Source of the DNA: Leucocoprinus leucothites
Taxonomy: Eukaryota > Basidiomycota > Agaricomycetes > Agaricales > Agaricaceae
NCBI GenBank assembly: GCA_013368445.1
Contig: JAACJO010000010.1
Coordinates: 1,550,001-1,614,000, forward strand
Reading direction: 5' to 3'
DNA length: 64,000 bases
Part shown: piece after piece, positions 20,556 to 33,035 of the stretch
How positions within the stretch are numbered: the first letter of the stretch is position 1
Layout: each line of letters starts with the position of its first letter
The notes under the pieces: generated by a model
Database searches by the model: none
Told to the model about the DNA's origin: nothing
What the model saw: only the letters and a program-made list of their open reading frames with translations
Made by a program: the position numbers and the translations under genes

Positions 20556-23500
20556 CTAGTAATTATTCGTAAAATCTCGAGATGCCTCTTGACCGAAAAT
20601 ACCCTCCGGAGAATCATCGACTTCCTCCGGTTTCGGAAGTTGGCTTTTGAAACGGCGAATGGCCTCCAAACGTGAAGACCAATTCGTTTTTACTTCAACG
20701 CGAGCGGTATCCCGCTGCGTTTGCGCAAACACGGAAGCAAACCAATCTGCTAATAGACTGAGCTGCCGAATGAGGAGGGGGAGATTATCGGCAGAAATGA
20801 GTTTGAAATTCCCCAGTGGTGTGAACTCCGTCATTCCAGGGGCGCGTTGGATAGTAACCTTGAAATGCTCGTTCTCGTGCTGGTTATCGGAGAATGCTGC
20901 GATAGCTCCAAGTGAATGAGGTTCGATGACAAGGTTCACAAACTGGAATTGTGTAGTCAAGGTGTCGAATCGGTAGGGTTTTCCGGAATCATTCCAGATA
21001 ATCCTCACGTAGTCATTACCGATATGACGTTTTTTGTAGTTGAATTGTGGATCATGGGGGTGAGAAGGCATCATGGTTGCAGTGTGGTAAAGAATTTGAC
21101 CGATATCATCCCACCAGGCATAAGCATATTCCCCATCCTCGTCAGGATCGAGTCCACCGGCGTAAACATCGACCTGTCCCCGCAAATTGACTAGACGACC
21201 GAGACCTTCAAGAAATCGGGTATATGCTGGAGATCCATGAGTGTTTCCGAGGATTTCAAGTTCCTCTGTCTGTCCCGGAGCCACATACATAATGCCGACC
21301 TTGTGAGTATCGATGACTGGAACACGATCAAGTGTAGACAGAAACCGTCGGAGGCTGGCGTCCTCATTGATCTTGAGTACGTTGGCGTCTTTGAACGGAT
21401 ATGAGGAAAGCTGAAGCGCGATATACGACGGATCAAGGATCACGTCTTTGCGTCTCTGAGAAGGTGCGGTCTTGCTCCAAACATACCCTGTGATAGGATC
21501 AGGGCGTGGCGGGTGGGGTTGATCGTCATCGTTCTGCAGCCTCAGAACTTCCTGGAGCTCATCCTAAAACATTCTGTTAGACTGTAAAAAGGGATCATGA
21601 TCTTGGCTACAGACCTGTTCCACTGCTTCACTTGTGTCTTCAGGCACCCCTGTAGCGGAAATGACTCTATGCGGTGATCTATCCAACATGAGGCCTGCTG
21701 GAACGGAAGAAATATCCGGTGACACATCGCCAGGGCCCACCATAGGCACGTTCTCCAGGTGGCAGATCAGTTTCGTGTAACCAGACGGCCTCCTGGCGAA
21801 CACCTCAACCCAACCTGCTCGAGGTAACGCATTGACAGTGATAATCGCATTTCCTACAATCCATGACTTCATCGGCTGAACAACCTCGGGGGGACCGGAT
21901 TCCGAAGGATGGTTGATGGTGTCCATCACAACCTCGCTGAATGAGGACGTGGCAGGACGTGGATCAGCAGATGCGTATGTATAACGCGCGAGCCAGTCAA
22001 AGCAGACTTCCGTCGGAATATCTAGCTCCTTGTTGCTTTCGTTCGCGAGCATGAGCTGCCGAGTGATGTATGGTAAATGTTTGGGACGATCAGGTAATTT
22101 AATGGCAAGGAACCAAATATACACAGCCGTGTAAGACATAATGCGCACGTATTGTGATAACGCCCATGACATAGTCGGTGAGGCCTTCTGACGGTTGTAA
22201 TGCTGCAGATACTGCAAGGCAACACCAAAGACCATCTTGTAGTGCGCTTCAGTGAAATTGGCGTAGAGAGCGGGAAGGCTTCCAACGATCGAAATGAATG
22301 CTAAGATATGGACCGACATGTTGGGATTGCTCATGATCTGGGAGAGCTTCTCCAGAATTCCCGGCATGCATTTAGTAACGGATGATCGAAGTTCAAAGGC
22401 AGATAGAGCAAGGGCGTGGAGGCAGCACTTGATTGTTGAGAGCTGGCCATCCAGGCCTTTCTGAAAGACCTCGACAAGAGCATGGCGTTGGTGAGGTTCG
22501 AAACACCTTCGATAACTGACCAAGACAGACAACGAATGATACGCCAAGCCCTGTGCGTCTCGAGGCTTCATCCCTGGAGGCCAAGCTTCAACATGAAACC
22601 CCAAGTCTCCTGTCAGAACTCCAGTGCATAACGCATGAAGCAAGCGCGAAATGAGCTGACGGCAAAGTGGGCCACAGAAGAAATGTTTGTTGGAAAGCTG
22701 GGTCGGTAAATGGCAAAGGACGTAAGACAGCACGTCCCAACTCGTCTCTCTCTCCAGTATGCCAATAATCGCCTTCAAATACTGGGAGATGGCCAAAACG
22801 ATGCGAGTTTCTGATTGCCCCTCGGCATGATACGAAATAAGTGCCTCGCTAGTGCTATCAACCTCAGCGACTGTGAAGGGGATGGTTTCTGGGAAGTTCC
22901 AAAGGGGAGGGCGCAATTTCCTGGTCACTTCAGATGGCGAGATTCTTGCAGGGGCCCGTGAGCGACTCCTACTACCTGATGAACGAGCTAATGGACCTCC
23001 TCTCCCTCTAGAAACCTGCCTCGCCTCTCTGTCCTGTGTAGCCCTGGAACGTGACTTTCGAGCATCGAGATAATCATCTTCAGGATCCTCAATAGTCCTC
23101 TCAAGTGACGGGTAAGACGATCGACCGATCAATCCTGAAAGCATAGTAATATGATTGTCTTTGTCATATGTCCTGGAAATGAAGAATATGCTGTGATCTC
23201 GATCGGCGCGTAATCGCATCAAAAACTGCAGCACCGTCAATTTACCCCTAGCTGACTGCCCCTGGGTCAGGACGTCAAGAAGGACCTCGTAAAGTTGGAT
23301 GGCGAGCCGATGGAGTGAATATTCCAGGACGTGCGGGGTGAATGCAAGCTGAGAAAATGCATTGACGATCGCTGAAACCGCCGACACCACTCGAGGTACA
23401 GGCTTGACTTTCTCCGGTTCTGGGGGCGGTGGCTCTGGTATGTCCTCTGCTAAAGGAGGTTGACTGGGCTGTGGTCGAGAACCGCTGCCAGAGGCGAAAG

Positions 23501-26154
23501 ACGACAGTAAGAACATGACCGAAGGAATCGTAGATTCCTTGTCTTTGTCCTTTGAGGCGGAATGAAACTCTGATTGCATTCGGGAAAGAATAGGGGAGAC
23601 GAGGTTAGAGGGAGCAATGCTCATCGCAATAGAAGGTGATGATGCTTGGGCCTCGCCTGACAAAGCCGACTGAGTGTCGGCCATGTCCTCCACCTCTTCA
23701 ATGGACGGCTCCAAAGCCACAGTCCTAAGCAGATCGACCAGTCCATCAATGCTCCCCTTGTCACCGTCCTTAGGATCCGAAACCACCTCAGTAGCTCGAA
23801 GCACTATTTCTTCGCCAAGGATTTTCCACAACAGGTCACCATCTTCGCTTTCGGCCTCTGGCTTTCCAACCCAACGCTTACAGAACCCCAACACCAGATC
23901 AGCTAAGGGACGACGATACGACGGCATCTCCTTGACGCTATCGTAAACCGTGGCAAGGACTTCCATGACGGCGGCTTTCGTCAATGGGCGCTGTGAACTG
24001 ACCGCAGTGGTGTTCCCAAGTAGATTCTCCCAGTTTCGTAACCAATCAGGTGATGTGGGAGTGAGTTCATGCTGCTCATACATAAACGCGGGTAATCGAG
24101 CGGTATTCTTGTCAGTGAGGTTTTCAGCAATAGAGATCAGCATTGTCGATAAGAGCGGGTTCAAATTAATTCTATGATCTCTTGCGAGTAAGAAAGTGAT
24201 AGATCTGAGGAGTGGTGTGGGGGCACTTGTGGGATTATCCAAGGGCACAGTGAATGGCGTCTGATCGGGGTTTCTGCAAGGAAGTAGTCAGGGATAGATG
24301 CGCTACAGAGCTTAGAACTTGCCTAAGAGGGGGGATGTATTTACAAAGACTATACAATGCTTCGCCCACAAAACTAGCCTCCTCATCGCTCAAACCGGAG
24401 TTATCCTCTTCTCGTGAGTCTACTTCCTGCAATATGTCCTTCAATAGCCCTGCAGCTTCCTCCAAGATCATATCAGCCTTTCGTCGCTCACGGTCCCAGT
24501 TTTCTTTGAGAGACTCATTTTCAGCCTGAGCCTCGGTAGATGCATGCGGCCCTTCACCAACCCAGGTAACCCAACACGCTATACTCTCAGCAAAAGCGGG
24601 TCCAATGCGCCGGGCATCCCAAGAATTCAACCAACCAGCCCCAATCGCGACACCAGCATTGGCATAATCATCCCTCGGCCAAGCTTTCTCCATTATCTCT
24701 TGTTCGACGTCGATGTGTGAAGGGGCGCCTGAATGAGAGTACCCGACTGAGGTCTCACGCTGGATATACGCGCGCGCGAGTCTTGCGGTGAGAGCATGAC
24801 GAACTCGGGAGCGTGTCATACGGTGCGCGCCAAGTGAGGTAAAAAGGCCCAGTTGGAGGGGAATCCAGTGAATTTCATACGGGGCTGGTCTTATAGTACC
24901 CTCTTCGCTCGCCTGGGTAGACTCATCGTTTGCCTCCGAGTGAATGGCATCTTCTTCAATGAAATCTGGATAAAGGCAGCGCTTGTGAATCGCTACACAC
25001 GTCGTGGAGTATGGACCGGCGTATATGGAGTTGAGTGTTTCAGTAATTCTGTCCTCCAACGTGGACTTTTTCTGTGGCTGAGAGGGAATGGTAAGGCGCG
25101 GGAGCGGAGAAGAACAAAAGGCAAGAGAACGGAATAGGAGTGGTAAGATATCCTGAAGGATCGGGGGGGATAGGGTCTTGATTTGAGTCTGAAGATAATC
25201 AAGGTATATTGAAATCGCAATTTCTGGAGGCTGTTTATGAGGGCTGTGGGATACAGCGGGAGGAACTGGTGTAGTAGGAGACGCGAGGGACGATGTGGAA
25301 ATAGTGGACGGGGTTCGACGATGTAGCCCAAACCTTGGCTGCGAAGCCGAGGGCAGTGAATCTGTTGATGTAGAGAATTTGTTCGAGCTATAAGGGAGCT
25401 CAGGAGAGACAATTGATTTGTTCACAAGACTTGCATAAAATTGTAGCACAGACGGAATGGTGTCCTCCGAAAACCGAGCAATGCTCTCGGGATCGTTGAG
25501 AATATTGGACAAGAACTTGACCAAGACATCTACACTTCTCTCCCTCTCTGATCTCTCTGTTCGATCCAATTCTTCATCCCGTCTAAGCAAGCCATCAAAT
25601 GCACCCTCTATCCACCACTTCACCACGTTGATCAAGGGTTTCTCGATACCGACAACATCTGTGCCGTACTTGGTGAGAGCCCGAAGTGCCTTGAACCTGG
25701 GCTCCCATAGATCCACAGCCCAAGGCGTAGTTGAGCCCAAGAAGAGGGACAGAAAAGATAGGCGATCGGCGGTCTCAACCACAGTGGCCTCCGGATTTTC
25801 CCAGTAAGAAGCAACTATGTCGAATCCGGCCGCCTGAAAGGACGGTGGGCCACTGACGTCGCAGAGAGACGCTAGAATTGGATTAATGGTGGAGGTACGA
25901 GGCAGTGGTGAAGTGGTTGCCAAGATACCAGCAAGGGCACGCGCATGAGCCAGGCTCGGGACAGCTGGCGGCCTGAGAGCACTAATTAAATCCTCGAGGG
26001 AGAGTGGCTGTTGAGTAGCGGGTGGCAATTGTCCCTGAGGCGGAGAGGACTGGTCTGGTCGGTGCCGACGCCATCCAAAAGGCGTAAATGAAGTGGTATT
26101 CGCCCGTTGGCGTGGTCTTCCAAGCGAGCTCGCATCCTGTTGCTGGGGGAACAT
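20556..26154 (-). CDS. TSC2: Tuberin homolog TSC2 with C-terminal Rap/Rheb-GAP domain
   Basis: Three long exons (26154-24323, 24273-21615, 21563-20556) give 1832 residues, the usual size for tuberin. The large N-terminal part is helical solenoid sequence. The C-terminal GAP domain is clear: GYVWSKTAPSQRRKDVILD, LGNTHGSPAYTRFLEGLG, YAWWDDIGQILYHTATMMP and KKRHIGNDYVRIIWNDSG, where the Asn of IGND is the catalytic asparagine thumb. TSC2 with TSC1 stimulates GTP hydrolysis by Rheb and so restrains TORC1. The first intron uses a GC donor (AG|GCAAGT..GCAG), the best-known non-GT class, and the phases only agree when it is removed. The gene is tail-to-tail with the GEN1-like gene, 128 bp apart. Confidence 0.93.
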
Positions 26155-26380
26155 TCACAGTGTCCTGGATGAAGTTGGGACACACGTCAACATTGAATCA
26201 TGCATACAAGGCTCTGAGATCCATACATACGGTCTTCAGCAGAACAGAGTCGAGCTATGGAGACCAAGAGATGATGAATGTTGAGGTTCAAGATGAGGCC
26301 GAGCCCACAATTGATTCATTTCCGAGCCTTCCAAAATGGGAGATCGTATCTATACATACATCACGTGAACAGTACGTCAT

Positions 26381-26959
26381 CTAAGAATTTCCAATCTCGC
26401 CCTTCTCCACTAGCTCTCGAATGCGGTCAATGGTCGTCTGAACACCAATGCCGACAGATTCATTGAGCTCCTCCATCGAGGGCTCCTGGGTCATTGGCGC
26501 AAATGCAGGAACGCCTCCAACAAATGAGAATGTCAGCATCAGCTCATTGCGTTCGTTGTATGATATGATATTGGCAATATGAGTTTCAGCTGTTTGAGAA
26601 TCAAAGTAACACTGCGAAAAATAGGTACGTCCTTCTGCTCCGATTATTATTGAGACAAACTTACAATAGTAGGCTCGTCCATCTCAACTTCCTCCTTCAC
26701 CGGCGGCCCGTTCCCAATTGTTAAAGCACGCGTTAACTGAAACGTGGGTTACATGAAGAAGACAGAAGACCAGCGCTTGCATCCATACCTTGTTCCCCAG
26801 CTCACTGATGATACTGCAAGAGCTAATGTTTGCATTGAAGGTTTGTGGTTCGCGAACCTTTATACAGAGACCTTTCCACAGGTGGGTTTGGTTAAGTACA
26901 GTAGTTGTTCCTGGTGGGTTAACCAAGCGAGTAGCTGCGAAATTCACGTTTGAAGTCAT
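26381..26959 (-). CDS. DUF1857 (SRPBCC-fold) small protein
   Basis: Exons 26959-26789, 26736-26665 and 26611-26381 give 157 residues. NFAATRLVNPPG, LNQTHLWKGLCIKVREPQTF and SCSIISELGNK match the start of DUF1857 proteins, which adopt a START/SRPBCC-like helix-grip fold with a hydrophobic cavity. ELMLTFSFVGGVPAF and the long C-terminal helix VQTTIDRIRELVEKG complete the fold. Some relatives sit in polyketide or plant-like metabolism, but most are uncharacterised. No biosynthetic cluster surrounds it. It is probably a soluble small-molecule-binding protein; the ligand is unknown. Confidence 0.78.
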
Positions 26960-27274
26960 AGCTCAAGTATGTGAACCTTAAGATTTGCGGGGGAGGGTAG
27001 CAAGCAAACGGAGAAGGGCCAACTTGAATAAACCATCTCAGACAGGAAGACATGACGCAAAGGCCAATCAGCGTGAGAACCTGTGGATTACCGTCGACCA
27101 CTCCACACATTGAATTCAGTAGTCCATCGAGTACTCCTCAAAACGGCAAGGTATTCACCAAGTGGTGTGTATGGAGAGCCAGCAGAGTCTAAGAATGCAA
27201 ACTACTTATACCATGAATGTCGATGCATTGAACTGTACAGATACAGTAGAGTAATACCGCCACTGCAACTTAAA

Positions 27275-29495
27275 TTACTGTGGGATTTCTTGTTTCGTCG
27301 TGACCTTTTCCGAGTCTGACAAACTTCCCTCATTCGTCACAACCTCATCTTCAGCCTCTATACCAAGGATAGTATGATCCACAAACGTTTCCCTTGGAGG
27401 GAAAACCGCCGACAAGACACAATAAACGAGTCCGGCCACGAAGAACTGGGTCAAGTTCATAAGCTCTCAAAACAACGTCCTGGCTACGCCACATTCAGCA
27501 GACGAGACTCACCCCAGATAACCAAGACACATTAAACATGAAGGAGGCATTTCCTACATCTATCTCGGGATTGATGTTATGAATAAGCCCAGGTAAGTTA
27601 GGCGTTACTGAGACGACTAGCGTTATGAGTGCTCTCCAGTTCTGTCGAAAAGGGAAGAAGCGGCATTAGAACTTTTTAAATTCTAGGGCAAAATGCCGGT
27701 ACTCACGATTCCGTGCCAGTATTTATATCTACCACTGGGATCATACATAGCCGGTACATCCACTTTGCACTTTCTTGTAATCCAGTACTGTAGGTTATTG
27801 TATAACTCTTGTCAGAAAAGCCATAGCTAGTCAAACCATAAATTGACATACGTCAACCGTCATGCTGTGTACAGAACCCCACTTTAACATCAATTTAAAT
27901 GTGGATATAACACACAAAACCACTTACATGGCAGCAAAAGGTCCCAAAAACACAGTATACCCGCTCATGAACGACATAAACTTTGGCGCCGAAGCCAAAA
28001 TCTCCCAAGGGCACAACGCCCATCCACCAATTATCGCACAGATAACCTGACCTCTCCGGATGTTGATATACTCCGGTAATAGGACCATCATGTCATTAGC
28101 AGCGCTAAGACTATTGGATGCAATGTTTGTCCCAAGAGTCGCAAGCATAAACGTAGACGACGCGAAAAAGGCTGCGGCACGATTGTCCCAGCGATCAATC
28201 AAGTGAAGTGGGTCCCATAAAACTTCCCCATAAAGCAATTCTCCGCAAGAGGTAACAGCTATACCTGTAAGAGTATGAAGCATTCAGTCAGTAGCGGAGC
28301 GGAGAGGAGACGTACCGATGAAAGCGACGAATGTGAATATGGTAGGGATGATAGCTACTTGAACGTATTGCCTGCGGTATTACAACCTTCTTAGATTCTT
28401 AACCCCGATTAATAGGTGTAATGGTTATACGAACGCTCGTTCATTGCTAGCATATCGCTAAACAACATTCCTCGAGTCAGCACTTCAATTATTTCTCTCA
28501 TTATCCAGATAATCAAGACTCACAGTAAAATCAGGAATATTCACGGACAAAGTCGCATAAATTCCAAGCGCACTATTCAACGCACTCAACCACGCCCAAC
28601 TATAAGCCACCCCTCCGATGCTGGCACGCTGAGGCTCCAAGCTCTGGCTAGAAGGAACTTTCACGAAGGCCCAGATCAAGATTGCCAGCCAAGCGATCGG
28701 AACGATAATGGACTTTGCCGTGAATAAATGTCGAACCCTTTGTGGTGACATGAGCATGAACGGGAATTGAATCAGCCAGTATAAGACATAACACATCATT
28801 CCTAATGTTCCGCTGTCAGTTTTACTATTTATTCTGACGATGAGGAACGTTGTTTACCAACAGTTGTAACGCTAGCCCCGTCTGAAAGACGATTGGGGAC
28901 ACGCTGGGTAGAGGGCCAGATGGCTTTGAGCATTTGGTATACGCATTCCGATCCGGTGAACGTCTTGCAAAGAGGATAAAATTGTCTAGTCTTAGAGGGC
29001 ATTACACGAATTATGACTTACTAGGATTCCGAACCAAAACATCGAGAGGACGACCCGACTGATGACGGCAAAGTAACTCAGCCAAAAGCCAAATGAAACT
29101 CTAGTCACAACAGGGAAAGCAGTATGCAAGCTCGCTCCAATTGCTCCATTCAGAACAACGACGGCCTAATAAACGTGAGCGAACAAGTCAAGCCTAATGA
29201 TTTTTTGAAGTATGTCCAATTCACTCACAGCAATAATGATATGAGCAACAGCAATGGCCGCTAAGGCTTCCCTCCATGAAAGCCCCACAGCCAACATCGA
29301 GCTCGCCAGCTGCCACACCGCAACATTCGCAGCACTCGCCACCCAAAATGCGACAAAGTTCCAAGCTGTCCAGGTTCTCTTGTGTACCGGCACGGGGTCC
29401 ATATCCTTGTTGCTCCATCTCGAGTTGGGACCATACTGGGAAGCTTCTGGTTCAAGCGACCAAGTCGAGGGTTTGAAGTACGATGTAAGCAACAT
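27275..29495 (-). CDS. NCS1-family nucleobase/allantoin-type permease, paralog A
   Basis: A polytopic transporter of about 12 membrane segments built from at least eight exons. Recognisable NCS1 blocks are NSRWSNKDMDPVPVHKRTW in the N-terminal tail, VASAANVAVWQLASSMLAVG, FPVVTRVSFGFWLSYFAV, NIPDFT, GWALCPWEILASAPKFMSF and SGYTVFLGP, then CKVDVPAMYDPSGRYKYW. NCS1 proteins carry uracil, allantoin, hypoxanthine, thiamine or pyridoxine with H+ or Na+ across the plasma membrane; which of these applies cannot be read here. The ATG at 29495 is chosen because the codon before it is GTG. It is closely similar to the permease at 37976-40202. The acidic tail EDEVVTNEGSLSDSEK could be a trafficking or turnover signal. 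Confidence 0.87.
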
Positions 29496-29798
29496 CACTG
29501 AGACGTATATTCATTTGCTAGTCATGACTTGGGCGTTTATGAATAGTCAACAATTATGGCACACGAGACCAAGAATGGATAAGATAATAAGTTTCCACGT
29601 GGGCGACCAAAGATAAGGTGTATCTATCCAACCCTCAAAAGAAAGATAAAGGGACAAACCCTGGGAATTCCAGTCTCGACTAGCCAATCTACATGTATGA
29701 TTACACCACGGAATCAATATCACTACAGAGTGTATGTACACGAATAGAGTACCTGCTCTGGATGGTACACGCGCACAGCGCATTACCATCGATGCCCC

Positions 29799-32266
29799 TC
29801 AAAACCAACCGCTCTTATCAATGCTGAGATTTTTGGTCTTGTCGTCCTGATGAGCATTGGCTGGTGACGAATTCGGTGCGTAGCGGCGGATCTCTTGAAC
29901 AGGATGCATCGCTGTCGGTGGTAATGGAAACTCGTCAAGCGCCTGATGCAGGCTCGCCAATGAAGACACCCTTCCTGGGAGCTCTGAAAATCGGAGCACA
30001 AGCCTATTAGTTGTTGCTGTAGCTCGAGGTTGCGCAGGAACGGGAGGTAGAGGGTCTTGTTTGGTTTCAACGTCCCGCGTGATTAAAATTTTGGTTCCGA
30101 GTGTGCTGCCATGAACGGGATGAGCAGGAGTTGTAATAAGACTCTTCATGTCGGCGGGGGTTGAGGAGAGTAAGATTGGGCTGCCTTCAGGATGCGAGTA
30201 CACCGAAGAGCCTCGGGATTTGGTGAGAATAATGTGGTGCTCAGCACCTTCCGATACCAGGGTATCAGACGACTTCAGTCGGAGTGGGAACACGTTTTCA
30301 GGGTCAGCTTTGTGGTCGTAGAAGGTGTCTGCTGTAAAATTCATGCCAACGAGAGTATCGTTGACGTGCACTAGAAGCAGAACAGGAAAAGAGTTTAGCA
30401 GCATGTCAGAGAAGGCAGCCAAAAATGATACGCACAGTAATGAGCCAATCCTTTACCAAAGTTGAAACGACACAAAATACCCAAGGTAGCAGAAAATACT
30501 ATACAAATATAGGCCGTCACTGTCATGGTTGCAAAAAAGGACCAGGACAAGAAGATAAAGCGGTAAACTAGAAATCATAATTTGAGCAAGGTTACAAGGT
30601 ATATGCAATGGACGGGACATACTCTGGCTGAAAAATAGGGCAGTGAAAAGAGTAACAAGGAATAAAGATATGATACAGAAAACAGCGTAGCGCCGGGCGC
30701 ATTCTCGGCGAACACAGACCCATCCCTGGAACCGGGTTCAGAATGTACCTTGGGGACCATTCTCTAAGACTCACCAGGACAAGCCAAGGCATCAACAGCT
30801 GAAAAGTTGAGCCTCGAGTCATGGTCACCAACAGCAAGGAAAACTCACTAAAATAGTCACCACAAATACCGCTAGGTATAGCTTTCCATGAATAGCAAAT
30901 CTTTGCACAACGCCTTGATTGATCTTATCCAGCCAGATACTGACGGAAGCAAGAGAGAAGAATCCAGTGAGCTGTAAGCCAGCTGAAAACAGTAGGATGA
31001 TCTACGAGTTGAATTAGATAGCTATTCTTGAAGGTAGGTGGGAATAATTTGCATACCTTGTATATACGCCGGACCTGATCAGAGACTCCAACACGGGCGA
31101 AGGATTGTCTCGCATAGATCTATTCAGGACCTGGTTGAGCAATAGTTCTAATATTACCCAGCCAGGCTAACCTTCAGGATCGTGTAAGAGAGGTACATCA
31201 TCACAGCAAGTGTACACGCATTCACAACAACTATCCCAGCCTAGGCAACATGAGAATCAGAAATCTGCAGTGAATTCAGGATGGAGACGTACAGCATTCG
31301 ATTTCCTATGGTCCCACCAGTCCTTCAAAAAATCTTCTCCAGAACACATGCGCGGAACCACCGCCTGACGGTATATGTAGGTCAGACGATTAGTAGATCC
31401 AACACGATATGCTGCCCAGCCAGTCCCCAACACATGTCCCAAGAGACTTGCTCCCAGATGGGGAATGCTCTCATACAGTACCTATACCTTTGATCAGCCA
31501 TGCAGTCGAGCATCGCCCAAACAAAACAAACATACAGTGACGAAAGCGAGCGAAAGCATCCAGATTTGGAAGCATAGCGTTACAACGTCTTCTCGTTTGT
31601 TGTCTTTGAGACTGATGGTTTCGTTTAGAGGTCCGATTGGTGTGGAGCAAATTGAAAGGAATTTCTCACGTATCAAGGAGCCACCGTAATGAGTAGATAC
31701 AGTTGTCAGGAAGATCGAGGGAGTCGTCAACGAGGTTGGTGATCCCGATATTATGCACTGGAGATTGTCCTGTATCATCGGTCGCTCGCGGGTCAAGTGT
31801 AAAGGTTCCGTTGCCCTGGGATTCAAAGAAGTGAGTGTAAAACTTTCAGCCGGTACAAGCAATGCGACGTACCGAGGATGGATCCGTTGTATCCCAAGCC
31901 CACAAAATCTGGCAGCTAACGGTCGACTGACCTGGAATTCCATCGCACAATGCCAATCTTCCATTCACCATCATAGGTAATCCATCCCTTGCCTGAGTAG
32001 CATTCGTCTGGGAGAGTGCACCCGACAAAATCGCAACACCATCATTGTTCCCTATCAAAGTAATGGCTTGCAGGGCAACAAGAACTACGCAAGAAACGAG
32101 TGCGAAAGAAAAGTATACAATGGTGAACCGGTTGACGGTAAGTCTGGCCAACTGATACACCAAGAAAAGCAGGAATTAGCTTATCAACAACAAGTAGACG
32201 GTCCAATTCAAGACTTACAAATGATCTACTCCAGGCAGACCAGAAAGAAAATTCCAACAGCTTCAT
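29799..32266 (-). CDS. Multi-pass membrane protein, unrecognised family, paralog A
   Basis: At least eight exons can be joined from ATG 32266 (MKLLEFSFWSAWSRSF) to TGA 29799. Hydrophobic segments include FTIVYFSFALVSCVVLVALQ, VVTLCFQIWMLSLAFVT, IVVVNACTLAVMMYLSYTIL, IILLFSAGLQLTGFFSLASV, LYLAVFVVTIL and CIISLFLVTLFTALFF, so six or more crossings. A lumenal or extracellular Cys/Asn-containing loop lies between the first two. A hydrophilic tail of about 200 residues ends DDKTKNLSIDKSGWF. It has a clear paralog at 40497-42782, sharing the pattern W-x-AY-x(4)-T and the block CRFNFGKGLAHY versus CRLNFGKGLKQY before the tail. I know no named family for it. It lies directly upstream of permease A on the same strand. 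Confidence 0.65.
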
Positions 32267-33035
32267 AGTTCAAAGGTAGAGCGCAGACAACACATCACCA
32301 GCGCGTCTGGCAGCGAAGACGATAGGGAGAAGGTGAAACGAGTGGAAGATGCCTTGAGAGGATGTTCGGGGAGGGGTAAGAGAAAGCTGCGGATAGCTCC
32401 GACCTTTTCTATCGTTCGTGGGCTTTTCGATATCACGAACAATCACAGGTGGAGTCAATTGGCTTGACACGGGGAGCCGAGCCTGAGCCAGACGGTCAAT
32501 GGACCAGGATACACAGGGATACACCACCCCACCGCAAATGCGTGGGTGTGGCCCAACCTGTTTCCATGACTGCATGGATTTCATTGAGAGGCAACGCAAG
32601 CCTGGGCTCATTGAACTCTCTTCCCTGAGATTCTCTGCCGTGCAGACAACAGACCATGGATCGTAATTCTAAAGGCCTGAAGTTCACCTGAAGTCCTCGT
32701 GGCTGGCGGTCAAACGAAACGTGATGAGTGCTTGAGCCTGGACATGAAACGAGAAGTGCCGAAAATAGAATGAGATACGTAATATCAGGGTTAATTCAAT
32801 CGCTCTGATCAGCTCATAGATCAACTAAGATGCTCTTTAGATCCCGCTCAGGACTTCTAGCAATTTCAGCACTCAATTGGTTTTTCACGTTTCCAGTTGT
32901 CAACGCGTCAACAAAAGTAAACGTGGCCGAGGGGGCCAACATCAACAAGCCCACGATATGATCGATTGCACGGCCTTAATGAGAAACGCTGAAAAACCCT
33001 GCGTAGGATTACGAGTTTTCTATCTACATCTGCTT
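32267..33035. other. Intergenic region, no gene seen
   Basis: About 770 bp between the start of membrane protein A and the 3' end of the DUF89 gene, both on the minus strand, so it should hold the promoter of the former. Short open frames on both strands lack domain signal. No repeat is obvious. Confidence 0.4.
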
